DNA from: Pseudomonas sp. CCC3.1
GTDB taxonomy: Bacteria > Pseudomonadota > Gammaproteobacteria > Pseudomonadales > Pseudomonadaceae
DNA: 64,000 nt
NCBI RefSeq assembly: GCF_034347405.1
Contig: NZ_CP133778.1
Coordinates: 3,968,001 to 4,032,000 of the forward strand
Direction of reading: 5' to 3'
Shown here: in pieces, positions 45,632 to 53,531 of the stretch
Position numbering within the stretch: position 1 is the first letter of the stretch
Layout of the letters: each line of letters opens with the position of its first letter
The notes under the pieces: model-generated
What the model saw: the letters and a program-made list of their open reading frames with translations, nothing else
What the model was told of the DNA's origin: nothing
The model's database searches: none
Program-made: the position numbers and the translations under genes

Positions 45632-46486
45632 CTACTTGATCAGACCCACCCGCGAGAAATTCGGCAGATGGCTCATCTTGGGTTCTGGCCAGCTCATCCA
45701 AACAGCGAAGGCCTTGCCGACAATGTTCTTGTCGGGAACCATGCCCAACTCGTCTTTGGGAATGTTCGGATCATCCCAGTAACGGCTGTCGTTTGAATTG
45801 TCGCGGTTGTCGCCCATCATGAAGTAGTGACCAGCCGGAACCGTCCACTCGTTATCAGGCGGCGCGCGGTAGCGGCTCATTTCCTTGCGGATCATGTGTT
45901 CGACTTCACCCAGCTTCTCTTTGTACAACTCGGCGCTGCCCAATGTGCCGGGCTCGGCGCCTACCAGTTGCTCGGCAACCAGTTGGTCGTTGACGTACAA
46001 ATGCTTGTCGCTGGTGTAGCGAATCTTGTCGCCCGGCAGGCCCACTACACGTTTGATGTAGTTGACTGTCGGGTCGCTTGGGTAGCGAAAGACCATCACA
46101 TCCCCGCGCTGCGGATCACCCACTTCGATGATTTTCGTGTCGACCACCGGCAAGCGGATTCCGTACGAAAACTTGTTCACCAAAATGAAGTCGCCCACAT
46201 CCAGTGTCGGCTTCATCGAGCCGGACGGAATCTGGAACGGCTCAACCAGAAACGAACGCAGCACCAGCACAATGAACAACACCGGGAAGAACGACTTGCC
46301 GTATTCAACCAGCAACGGTTCCTTGTTGAGCTTTTCGATTACCTGCATATCAGCCGTCGGAACAGTGGCTTGATAGTTGGCAATGGCCTTGCGCCGGCGT
46401 GGTGCCAGGAAGACCAAATCGAGCAGCGCCAGCAAACCGCAGACGGCAACAGCAATGACCAGCAACAGCGGGAAATTTAGTGACAT
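45632..46486 (-). CDS. lepB: Signal peptidase I
   Basis: This 284-residue enzyme has two N-terminal membrane helices (about 5-27 and 66-82), the catalytic Ser90 in IPSGSMKPTL and general-base Lys145 in NYIKRVVGLPGD, and the C-terminal GDNRDNSNDSRYWD box. It cleaves signal peptides of exported proteins at the periplasmic face. It begins 5 nt after lepA. Confidence 0.98.
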   Translation of the reverse strand: MSLNFPLLLVIAVAVCGLLALLDLVFLAPRRRKAIANYQATVPTADMQVIEKLNKEPLLVEYGKSFFPVLFIVLVLRSFLVEPFQIPSGSMKPTLDVGDFILVNKFSYGIRLPVVDTKIIEVGDPQRGDVMVFRYPSDPTVNYIKRVVGLPGDKIRYTSDKHLYVNDQLVAEQLVGAEPGTLGSAELYKEKLGEVEHMIRKEMSRYRAPPDNEWTVPAGHYFMMGDNRDNSNDSRYWDDPNIPKDELGMVPDKNIVGKAFAVWMSWPEPKMSHLPNFSRVGLIK

Positions 46487-46491
46487 AGGAC

Positions 46492-48291
46492 CTAGCTATC
46501 CAACCTGAGCACCGCAAGGAAGGCTTCTTGTGGAATTTCCACGTTGCCTACTTGCTTCATGCGTTTTTTACCGGCCTTTTGCTTTTCCAACAGCTTGCGC
46601 TTACGGCTAACGTCACCACCGTAGCATTTGGCCAGCACGTTCTTTCTGAGTGCCTTGACAGAGGTCCGCGCAATGATCTGCCCGCCAATGGCGGCCTGGA
46701 TCGCGACGTCGAACATCTGGCGCGGAATCAGTTCTTTCATCTTCTCGGTCAACTGCCGACCTTTGTAGTGCGCGTTTTCCTTGTGCACGATAAGGGCCAA
46801 GGCATCTACCTTGTCACCGTTGATCAGCACATCCAGCTTCACCAGATTAGCCGACTGATAACGGTCGAAGTGGTAATCGAGCGAAGCATAGCCGCGACTG
46901 GTGGATTTGAGACGGTCGAAGAAGTCCAGAACCACTTCGTTCATCGGCAAATCGTAGGTCACTTGTACCTGAGTACCCAGGAACAACATGTCGTGCTGTA
47001 CGCCACGTTTTTCAATACACAGGGTTATGACGTTACCCAGGTGCTCTTGAGGCACAAGGATATTGGCACGCACGATCGGCTCGCGCATATCCTCGATCGC
47101 CGACAGGTCCGGCAGCTTGGACGGGTTGTCGACATAAATGGTCTCACCGGTTTTGAGCAGCAGCTCAAAAATTACGGTCGGCGCCGTGGTGATCAGGTCC
47201 AGGTCGTACTCGCGCTCCAGGCGCTCCTGGATGATTTCCATGTGCAGCATGCCCAGGAAGCCGCAACGAAAGCCGAAGCCCAGTGCGTCAGAGCTTTCCG
47301 GGGTGTATTGCAGCGACGAGTCGTTGAGCGTCAGCTTTTGCAGCGCGTCACGGAAATCTTCGAAATCATCGGAGCTGACCGGGAACAGGCCTGCGTAAAC
47401 CTGGGGCTGAATGCGTTTGAAACCTGGCAACACGTCAACATCGGGGGTCGAGTTCAAGGTCAGGGTGTCGCCCACTGGCGCGCCGTGAATGTCCTTGATA
47501 CCCGCAATGATGAAGCCTACTTCACCGGCTTTAAGGTCGGTGGTGGCGGTGTGTTTCGGGTTGAATACGCCGACGCTGTCCACCAGGTGAACCTTGCCGG
47601 TGGATTTAACCAGGATCTTGTCGCCCTTTTTCACGCGGCCATGGCGCACGCGAACCAGGGACACAACGCCCAGGTAGTTGTCGAACCAGGAGTCGATGAT
47701 CAACGCTTGCAGCGGATCTTCGATGTTGCCGGTTGGCGCAGGAATGGTGTGCACCAGGCGCTCAAGCACCTCGTCTACGCCCAGGCCGGTCTTGGCACTG
47801 CACGTCACGGCATCAGTGGCATCGATGCCAATGATCTTTTCGATTTCTTCTTTGACACGGTCCGGATCAGCCTGCGGCAGGTCGATCTTGTTCAAGACCG
47901 GCATCACTTCAAGGCCTTGCTCAATGGCGGTGTAGCAGTTGGCTACGGACTGGGCTTCTACGCCCTGCCCCGCATCGACCACCAGCAGTGCACCTTCACA
48001 GGCCGCCAGAGAACGGCTGACTTCATAGGTGAAGTCAACGTGGCCAGGGGTGTCAATGAAGTTCAGCTGGTAGGTAATGCCGTCTTTGGCCGTGTAGTAC
48101 AAGGTGACGCTGTGGGCCTTGATGGTAATCCCACGCTCACGCTCCAGGTCCATGGAATCCAGTACCTGGGCTTCCATTTCGCGGGCAGTCAAACCACCGC
48201 ACATCTGAATGAAACGATCGGCCAGCGTCGACTTGCCATGGTCAATGTGGGCGATGATGGAGAAATTGCGGATATGACTCAAATCACTCAC
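46492..48291 (-). CDS. lepA: LepA (EF4), ribosome-associated GTPase
   Basis: GTG start at 48291. The 599-residue protein has the P-loop AHIDHGKSTL, DTPGHVDF, NKIDLP, domains II, III and V, and the LepA-specific C-terminal domain (GGDVSRKRKLLEKQKAGKKRMK). It assists translation initiation or back-translocation. It leads lepA-lepB-(remnant)-rnc-era. Upstream lies lptG with its terminator, not mucD as I recall for other pseudomonads. Confidence 0.98.
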   Translation of the reverse strand: MSDLSHIRNFSIIAHIDHGKSTLADRFIQMCGGLTAREMEAQVLDSMDLERERGITIKAHSVTLYYTAKDGITYQLNFIDTPGHVDFTYEVSRSLAACEGALLVVDAGQGVEAQSVANCYTAIEQGLEVMPVLNKIDLPQADPDRVKEEIEKIIGIDATDAVTCSAKTGLGVDEVLERLVHTIPAPTGNIEDPLQALIIDSWFDNYLGVVSLVRVRHGRVKKGDKILVKSTGKVHLVDSVGVFNPKHTATTDLKAGEVGFIIAGIKDIHGAPVGDTLTLNSTPDVDVLPGFKRIQPQVYAGLFPVSSDDFEDFRDALQKLTLNDSSLQYTPESSDALGFGFRCGFLGMLHMEIIQERLEREYDLDLITTAPTVIFELLLKTGETIYVDNPSKLPDLSAIEDMREPIVRANILVPQEHLGNVITLCIEKRGVQHDMLFLGTQVQVTYDLPMNEVVLDFFDRLKSTSRGYASLDYHFDRYQSANLVKLDVLINGDKVDALALIVHKENAHYKGRQLTEKMKELIPRQMFDVAIQAAIGGQIIARTSVKALRKNVLAKCYGGDVSRKRKLLEKQKAGKKRMKQVGNVEIPQEAFLAVLRLDS

Positions 48292-48400
48292 GGGTCAACA
48301 CTCAAAAAAAGTCGCAGGCAGACTGCCCGCCGAAAAATAGCCGGGAATTGTACCTGATCCCTGAGCCAAGCGTCACGTTCACAGGCCAATGGCCTCCCAC

Positions 48401-48433
48401 AAAAAAGCCCCTATCCTGAGATAGAGGCCTTTG
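48401..48433 (-). terminator. Rho-independent terminator after lptF-lptG
   Basis: On the minus strand, GGCCTCTATCTCAGGATAGGGGC forms a stem with one mismatch and is followed by TTTTTT, just beyond the lptG stop. It isolates lptFG transcription from lepA. Confidence 0.8.
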
Positions 48434-48453
48434 ATCAGCTCAACGGCAGTTGA

Positions 48454-49515
48454 TCAACCGGCTCGACGCAACAGCCAGGCCCCGGCCAAGGCACAGATAC
48501 CTGCCGGCAGCAGTACTGCAAACAACGGCGAGAAGCCAAACACCAGACTGGCGGGCCCCAGCAGGTCCTGGGCGATTTTGAACGAAAACCCTACCAGCAC
48601 ACCGGTAAACACTCGCTGCCCCAAAGTAACAGAACGCAACGGCCCGAAGATGAAAGAAATCGCCATCAACACCAGTGCCGCGGTCACCAGTGGCTGCAAC
48701 ACCTTGACCCAAAATGCCAACCAGTAACGGCCATTACTCAGACCCTGGTCTTTCAAATAGTGGATGTAGCCCCACAGACCGGAGATCGATAGCGAATCTG
48801 GCGCCATGACCACGGTGCTGAGCAATTCTGGACTCAGGGAAACGTCCCAGCGTTCCTCAGGCGTTTTAATGATTTCAGTGCTGCGATCATGGAAAACCGT
48901 GGTCGCCACGTCGCCCAGTTGCCAGTGATCCTGTTCGAAGCTGGCCTTCTTGGCAAAACTCGCAGACAGCAGGTGACGCTCCTTATCAAAGCGATAACGG
49001 GTCACGCCCAGCAATTTGCCATCAGGCTGTACCGCGTTAATGTGGATGAATTCATCACCCTCGCGGTGCCACATACCATGCTTGGAGCTTTGCGCATCAC
49101 CACCGCCCTGCGCCAGCGCACGGTTAGCTTGAGCCACAGATTCGGTGGCAGGCGCCAAGTACTCACCCATCAAAATACCGGCCAGCATCAAGACCAGCAT
49201 GGGCTTCATGACCGCCCAGACGATACGACTGGTGGACACACCCGCCGCACGCATGATGGTCAATTCGCTGTTGCTCGCCAGACTGCCCAAGCCAATCAGA
49301 CAGCCAATCAGCGCCGCGACCGGCAGCATCTCATAGAGGCGGCGCGGGGCTGTCAGCACAACAAAACTGAGCACATCCATCATCGTGTAGCTGCTGGAGA
49401 TGCTCTTCATCTCATCAATGAAGGCGAACAGCGTCGCCAGCCCTAGAATGATCCCGGATACGGCCAGGATCGCTAAAAGCACACTTTTGCCAATATAGCG
49501 ATCGAGCTTAACCAT
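48454..49515 (-). CDS. lptG: LptG, LPS export permease
   Basis: This 353-residue YjgP/YjgQ-family protein has about six membrane helices in two groups flanking a periplasmic beta-jellyroll. The N-terminal VKLDRYIGKSVLLAILAVSGIILGL is typical. With LptF and the ATPase LptB2 it extracts LPS from the inner membrane. Its start overlaps lptF by 8 nt. Confidence 0.97.
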   Translation of the reverse strand: MVKLDRYIGKSVLLAILAVSGIILGLATLFAFIDEMKSISSSYTMMDVLSFVVLTAPRRLYEMLPVAALIGCLIGLGSLASNSELTIMRAAGVSTSRIVWAVMKPMLVLMLAGILMGEYLAPATESVAQANRALAQGGGDAQSSKHGMWHREGDEFIHINAVQPDGKLLGVTRYRFDKERHLLSASFAKKASFEQDHWQLGDVATTVFHDRSTEIIKTPEERWDVSLSPELLSTVVMAPDSLSISGLWGYIHYLKDQGLSNGRYWLAFWVKVLQPLVTAALVLMAISFIFGPLRSVTLGQRVFTGVLVGFSFKIAQDLLGPASLVFGFSPLFAVLLPAGICALAGAWLLRRAG

Positions 49516-50626
49516 GAGCCAGCTCCTTCACGCTGCGGCGACTCGCCAATTTCAAGCGCAACGGCTCCCAGTAAAACAACAGCAGACCAATGATCAAGAA
49601 CAGACCATGCACCCACCACAGACCCAGCGTCGGTGAAATATTGCCTTTTTCAAGGGCGCCACGTACCAGGATCAAGGCGGTCACATAGCCCAAATAAAGA
49701 AGGATGGCGGGCAACAGCTTGAGGAAGCGCCCTTGACGCGGGTTGACGCGAGACAGCGGGACGGCAATCAGCGTCACGATAAAGACCAGCAGCGGCATGG
49801 AAATACGCCACTGCAACTCAGCAATCGCGCGCATGTCGCTGCTACCCACAAGGCTGCTGGTGGGCATCGCATCGCGATCTGTCACTTCATTACTGACGTC
49901 AGGCTTGGGCAGCAGTACACCATAGGTGTCGTACTTGATGGCACGGTAGTCCGCTAACCCAGGATTACCGTCATAACGGTAGCCGTCGTCCAGAATCAAC
50001 CAGCGGCTGCCGTCCGGGCGCACTTCCTGGCGCCCTTTTGCAGCGACCAGAATCGAAATGCTGCGGTCCTTGGCATCTTGGCTGAGGTTCTTTTGACTGA
50101 TAAACACCCCCCCCAAATGAGAACGGTCATTCGTCAGTTCTTCGGTGTAAGTCACTCGAGAACCATCGTTCAAGGCCTGAAAACGACCCGGTTCCAGGGT
50201 ATCGAACTCGGTCAGGGCACTTTGCTTGTTAAGCAGCAGCTGAAACTGAGTCGCGCCCTGTGGCGCAAGGCTCAGGCTCAACCAGGCAACGATCAGCGCC
50301 ACAATAGTGGCCGGGAACAGGGTAATGGCCAGCAAACGCTGTTGACTCATGCCCGTGGCCGACAACACCGTCATCTCGCTTTCGAGGTACATGCGTCCGT
50401 ACGACAGCAGAATGCCCAGAAACAGCCCCAAAGGCAGGATCAACTGCATAAAGCCCGGCAGACGAAAGCCCATGATGATGAACAATGAGCTTGGATCCAG
50501 AGCGCCAGAGGCAGCCTGAGCCAGATATTTGATGAAACGACCGCTCATGATGATGACCAGCAGCACAGCGCTGACAGCGCTCAATGTAAGCAGGACTTCG
50601 CGGGATAGATAACGGAAGACGATCAA
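49508..50626 (-). CDS. lptF: LptF, LPS export permease
   Basis: Family alignment points to the TTG at 50626 (LIVFRYLSREVLLTLSAVS), with GGAG 8 nt upstream; the frame extends 14 codons further. The 372-residue product has the YjgP/YjgQ topology with a periplasmic domain in the middle. It is the partner of LptG and the first gene of the operon. Confidence 0.95.
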   Translation of the reverse strand: MIVFRYLSREVLLTLSAVSAVLLVIIMSGRFIKYLAQAASGALDPSSLFIIMGFRLPGFMQLILPLGLFLGILLSYGRMYLESEMTVLSATGMSQQRLLAITLFPATIVALIVAWLSLSLAPQGATQFQLLLNKQSALTEFDTLEPGRFQALNDGSRVTYTEELTNDRSHLGGVFISQKNLSQDAKDRSISILVAAKGRQEVRPDGSRWLILDDGYRYDGNPGLADYRAIKYDTYGVLLPKPDVSNEVTDRDAMPTSSLVGSSDMRAIAELQWRISMPLLVFIVTLIAVPLSRVNPRQGRFLKLLPAILLYLGYVTALILVRGALEKGNISPTLGLWWVHGLFLIIGLLLFYWEPLRLKLASRRSVKELAHG

Positions 50627-50934
50627 ACCAGACACTCCAGGGGTCGTCAGGCTAAGGCGGCCAAACAAACGGCATAACGAGTCGGCACACGCTCATACAG
50701 ATGAGCCTAGCCGTTTAAAAAGATGGCGCATTATCCTGTGAATGACCGCGCCTGTCACTGCGCATGCAAACCCAAGGCTTTAAAGCGCTGATCGAGGGTT
50801 GTCAGGCTCGGCCGACGAGGTTCAAACTGCCCGCCTTGGCGCCCGCCTGAATCCCAGGTGAAGCGCTTCATCTTTCAAGCAAGCAAACAGCACCGTTTGT
50901 GCGCACGTTGACCATTTGATTCAGGGACCCGGAC
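50627..50934. promoter_or_regulatory. Divergent lptF/pepA intergenic region with lptF promoter
   Basis: On the minus strand, GTGACA (50758-50753) and GATAAT (50735-50730) are 17 bp apart and would start the lptFG transcript near 50723. I see no equally good promoter for pepA. No open frame of coding character fills the gap. Confidence 0.55.
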
Positions 50935-52425
50935 ATGGAACTGGTTGTAAAAAGCGTCAGCCCAGAAACGTTGAAAACGGCCACTCTCGTGGTTGCAATC
51001 AGCGAAGGCCGCAAACTCGGCCCTACTGCTAAAGCCATCGACGAGCTCACCGGTGGCGCCATAAGCGCCGTGCTCAAGCGTGGCGACATCGCCGGCAAAA
51101 CCGGCCAAAGCCTGTTGCTGCACAACCTGCCAAACATCAAAGCCGAACGCGTGCTGTTACTGGGCGCGGGTAAAGACGAAGAACTGGGTGACCGCCCTTT
51201 TCGCAAGATCATCAGCGGCGCGCTGAGCGTTCTCAAAGGTCTGGGCGGCAGCGATGCTGTATTCGCACTCGACGAATTGGTGGTCAAGGGTCGCGACAGC
51301 TACAGCAAAACCCGCTTGCTGGCTGAAACCCTGGTTGACGGCGAATACACCTTCGACCGTTTCAAAAGCCAGAAAGCCGAACCTCGCGCTCTGAAGAAAA
51401 TCACCCTGCTGACCATCAAGGCAGCCCAGGCTGAAGTTCAGCGCGCAGTGACCCACGCACACGCCATTGCCAGCGGCATGGCGTTCACCCGTGACCTGGG
51501 CAACCTGCCGCCAAACATCTGCCACCCGATTTTCCTGGCCGAACAAGCCAAGGAACTGGGCAAGGAATTCAAAGGCCTGAAAGTCGAGATTCTTGACGAG
51601 AAGAAGATCAAGGAACTGGGCATGGGCGCGTTCTACGCGGTCGGCCAGGGCAGCGACCAGCCGCCACGTCTGATCGTGATGAACTACGCAGGCGGCAAGA
51701 AATCCGAGAAACCGTTTGTACTGGTCGGCAAAGGCATCACCTTTGACACCGGCGGCATCAGCCTCAAGCCGGGCGCCGGCATGGACGAAATGAAGTACGA
51801 CATGGGTGGCGCAGCCAGCGTGTTCGGCACCCTGCGTGCGGTACTTGAGCTCAAACTGCCGATCAACCTGGTGTGCATCCTGGCCTGCGCCGAGAACATG
51901 CCAAGCGGCGGCGCAGCACGGCCGGGCGACATCGTGACCACCATGAGCGGTCAAACCGTTGAAATCCTCAACACCGACGCCGAAGGCCGTCTGGTGCTGT
52001 GCGATGCCCTGACCTACGCCGAGCGCTTCAAGCCACAAGCGGTGATCGACATCGCCACCCTGACCGGCGCGTGCATGGTCGCGCTGGGCGCTCACACCTC
52101 GGGCCTGATGGGCAACAACGACGAACTGATCGGCCAACTGCTAGACGCCGGCAAACAAGCCGACGACCGCGCCTGGCAATTGCCGTTGTTCGACGAATAC
52201 CAAGAGCAACTGGACAGCCCATTCGCCGACATGGCCAACATTGGAGGCCCTAAAGGCGGCGCTATCACGGCAGGTTGCTTCCTGTCGCGCTTTGCCAAGG
52301 CCTACCACTGGGCGCACCTGGACATCGCTGGCACCGCATGGGTCAGCGGCGGCAAGGACAAAGGCGCCAGTGGCCGCCCTGTACCCCTGCTGACGCAGTA
52401 CCTGCTGGACCGCGCCAACGCTTGA
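50935..52425 (+). CDS. pepA: PepA, leucyl aminopeptidase (M17)
   Basis: This 496-residue M17 enzyme has the metal-binding VGKGITFDTGGISLKPG segment and the signature NTDAEGRLVL. It removes N-terminal residues in a hexamer using two metals. In Pseudomonas and E. coli, PepA also binds DNA, regulating carAB or algD and acting in Xer recombination at plasmid cer sites. It leads the pepA-holC run. Confidence 0.98.
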   Translation: MELVVKSVSPETLKTATLVVAISEGRKLGPTAKAIDELTGGAISAVLKRGDIAGKTGQSLLLHNLPNIKAERVLLLGAGKDEELGDRPFRKIISGALSVLKGLGGSDAVFALDELVVKGRDSYSKTRLLAETLVDGEYTFDRFKSQKAEPRALKKITLLTIKAAQAEVQRAVTHAHAIASGMAFTRDLGNLPPNICHPIFLAEQAKELGKEFKGLKVEILDEKKIKELGMGAFYAVGQGSDQPPRLIVMNYAGGKKSEKPFVLVGKGITFDTGGISLKPGAGMDEMKYDMGGAASVFGTLRAVLELKLPINLVCILACAENMPSGGAARPGDIVTTMSGQTVEILNTDAEGRLVLCDALTYAERFKPQAVIDIATLTGACMVALGAHTSGLMGNNDELIGQLLDAGKQADDRAWQLPLFDEYQEQLDSPFADMANIGGPKGGAITAGCFLSRFAKAYHWAHLDIAGTAWVSGGKDKGASGRPVPLLTQYLLDRANA

Positions 52426-52484
52426 AGCTGACAATCGATGGCTGCGCTGCTCAACGGCGGCGCAGCCCCGATTCAGGAACCGCA

Positions 52485-52937
52485 ATGACTTCAGAATTAA
52501 ATGAAGAGCTGACCAAGGTCGACTTTTATATCCTGCCCAGCGCAGAACCCTCGGCGCGGCTGGACTTCGCCTGCAAGCTCACCGAAAAAGCCTGGCGCCT
52601 TGGACATCGCGTCTACCTGCATTGCAGCGACGCAGCTCAACGCCAAGACCTGGACGAACGCCTGTGGCGCTTCAAGGGCGAAAGTTTCGTGCCCCACAGC
52701 AACACCGAAGACCAACCGGATGGCGTGATTGTCATGGGCCTCACTGATGCCCCGGCCAGCCATCAGGATTTGCTGATCAACCTGGACCTTAAAGTCCCTG
52801 AATTCTTCAAACGCTTCGCCCGCGTGGCCGAAGTTGTGGTCGAAGACCCCGCCGTTCGACTGGCCGCACGGGAGAGTTTCCGCTTCTACCGTGAACACGG
52901 CTATCCTCTGCAAGACCACAAGTTACAACGACTCTGA
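52485..52937 (+). CDS. holC: DNA polymerase III chi subunit
   Basis: The start MTSELNEELTKVDFYIL (ATG 52485, CAGGAA upstream) gives 150 residues. Family landmarks are VDFYILPSAEP, ACKLTEKAWRLGHRVYLHC, LWRFKGESFVPH and RFARVAEVV. Chi links the clamp loader to SSB. It lies 59 nt after pepA, an arrangement common in gammaproteobacteria. Confidence 0.97.
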   Translation: MTSELNEELTKVDFYILPSAEPSARLDFACKLTEKAWRLGHRVYLHCSDAAQRQDLDERLWRFKGESFVPHSNTEDQPDGVIVMGLTDAPASHQDLLINLDLKVPEFFKRFARVAEVVVEDPAVRLAARESFRFYREHGYPLQDHKLQRL

Positions 52938-52944
52938 GCACACG

Positions 52945-53334
52945 ATGGATACCTCCAACTCGCCGCAAAAAGCCGCACACCTGCTTGACGATCTCGAGTC
53001 CATTCGCCAACTGCTCGGCGACGATGACCTGCAACCGCCGCTGCTGACTGAGATGGTTGGCGACAGTGGCGCACAGATTCCGTTGTTGTCCGAAGTCATC
53101 GACGACGCCCCCGAACCCGAACCCGCGCAAATACCGTTGGTCGGCATTGCTCCAGCGCCCAAAGCCGAAAAGGCCCCGGACGCGCTGCTGGTGCACCTGG
53201 ACAAAGAACTGCGTACAGCCGCGCAAGCGATCATGCAAGACGTGATCAACGACTTCGCCCCGCACATCGAAACCGAGATCAAGCGCCGCCTTGATGCGCA
53301 TATGGAGCGCCTGCTCGCCCAGCATCAAAGCTAA
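52945..53334 (+). CDS. Small acidic protein downstream of holC, function unknown
   Basis: This 129-residue protein begins 7 nt after holC (MDTSNSPQKAAHLLDDLESI). Residues 1-80 are acidic and contain repeated PLLTEMV/PLLSEVI and Pro/Glu-rich pieces and are probably disordered. The C-terminal 50 (LLVHLDKELRTAAQAIMQDVINDFAPHIE) are helical, likely a coiled coil. Position between holC and valS suggests it is co-expressed with the clamp-loader subunit. I do not recognise a named family. Confidence 0.85.
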   Translation: MDTSNSPQKAAHLLDDLESIRQLLGDDDLQPPLLTEMVGDSGAQIPLLSEVIDDAPEPEPAQIPLVGIAPAPKAEKAPDALLVHLDKELRTAAQAIMQDVINDFAPHIETEIKRRLDAHMERLLAQHQS

Positions 53335-53350
53335 CGGCACACGCAAACCC

Positions 53351-53444
53351 TGTAGCCGCTGCCGCAGGCTGCGATAAGGCCCGCAGTGCCTTCAAAACAT
53401 CGGGACCGTTACGCGCTCCATCGCAGCCTGCGGCAGCGGCTACA
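53351..53444. repeat. REP-like inverted repeat upstream of valS (GCTGCCGCAGGCTGCGA family)
   Basis: Exact 25-bp arms at 53351-53375 and 53420-53444 enclose 44 nt. The core GCTGCCGCAGGCTGCGA also appears, half-formed, at about 11,942-11,960. Confidence 0.9.
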
Positions 53445-53531
53445 TAAAGCAGCGCACACCTCGCCCTCAGCGTCCCGCCCCGCTATACTTGCCGGCTTTC
53501 CTGAATTAATGCCAATAGGGTCCCGCCGCGC

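Noticed and set aside
46528..48357. Plus-strand frame of 609 codons opposite lepA
   Set aside because: Antisense shadow of lepA with no domain or plausible ribosome site.
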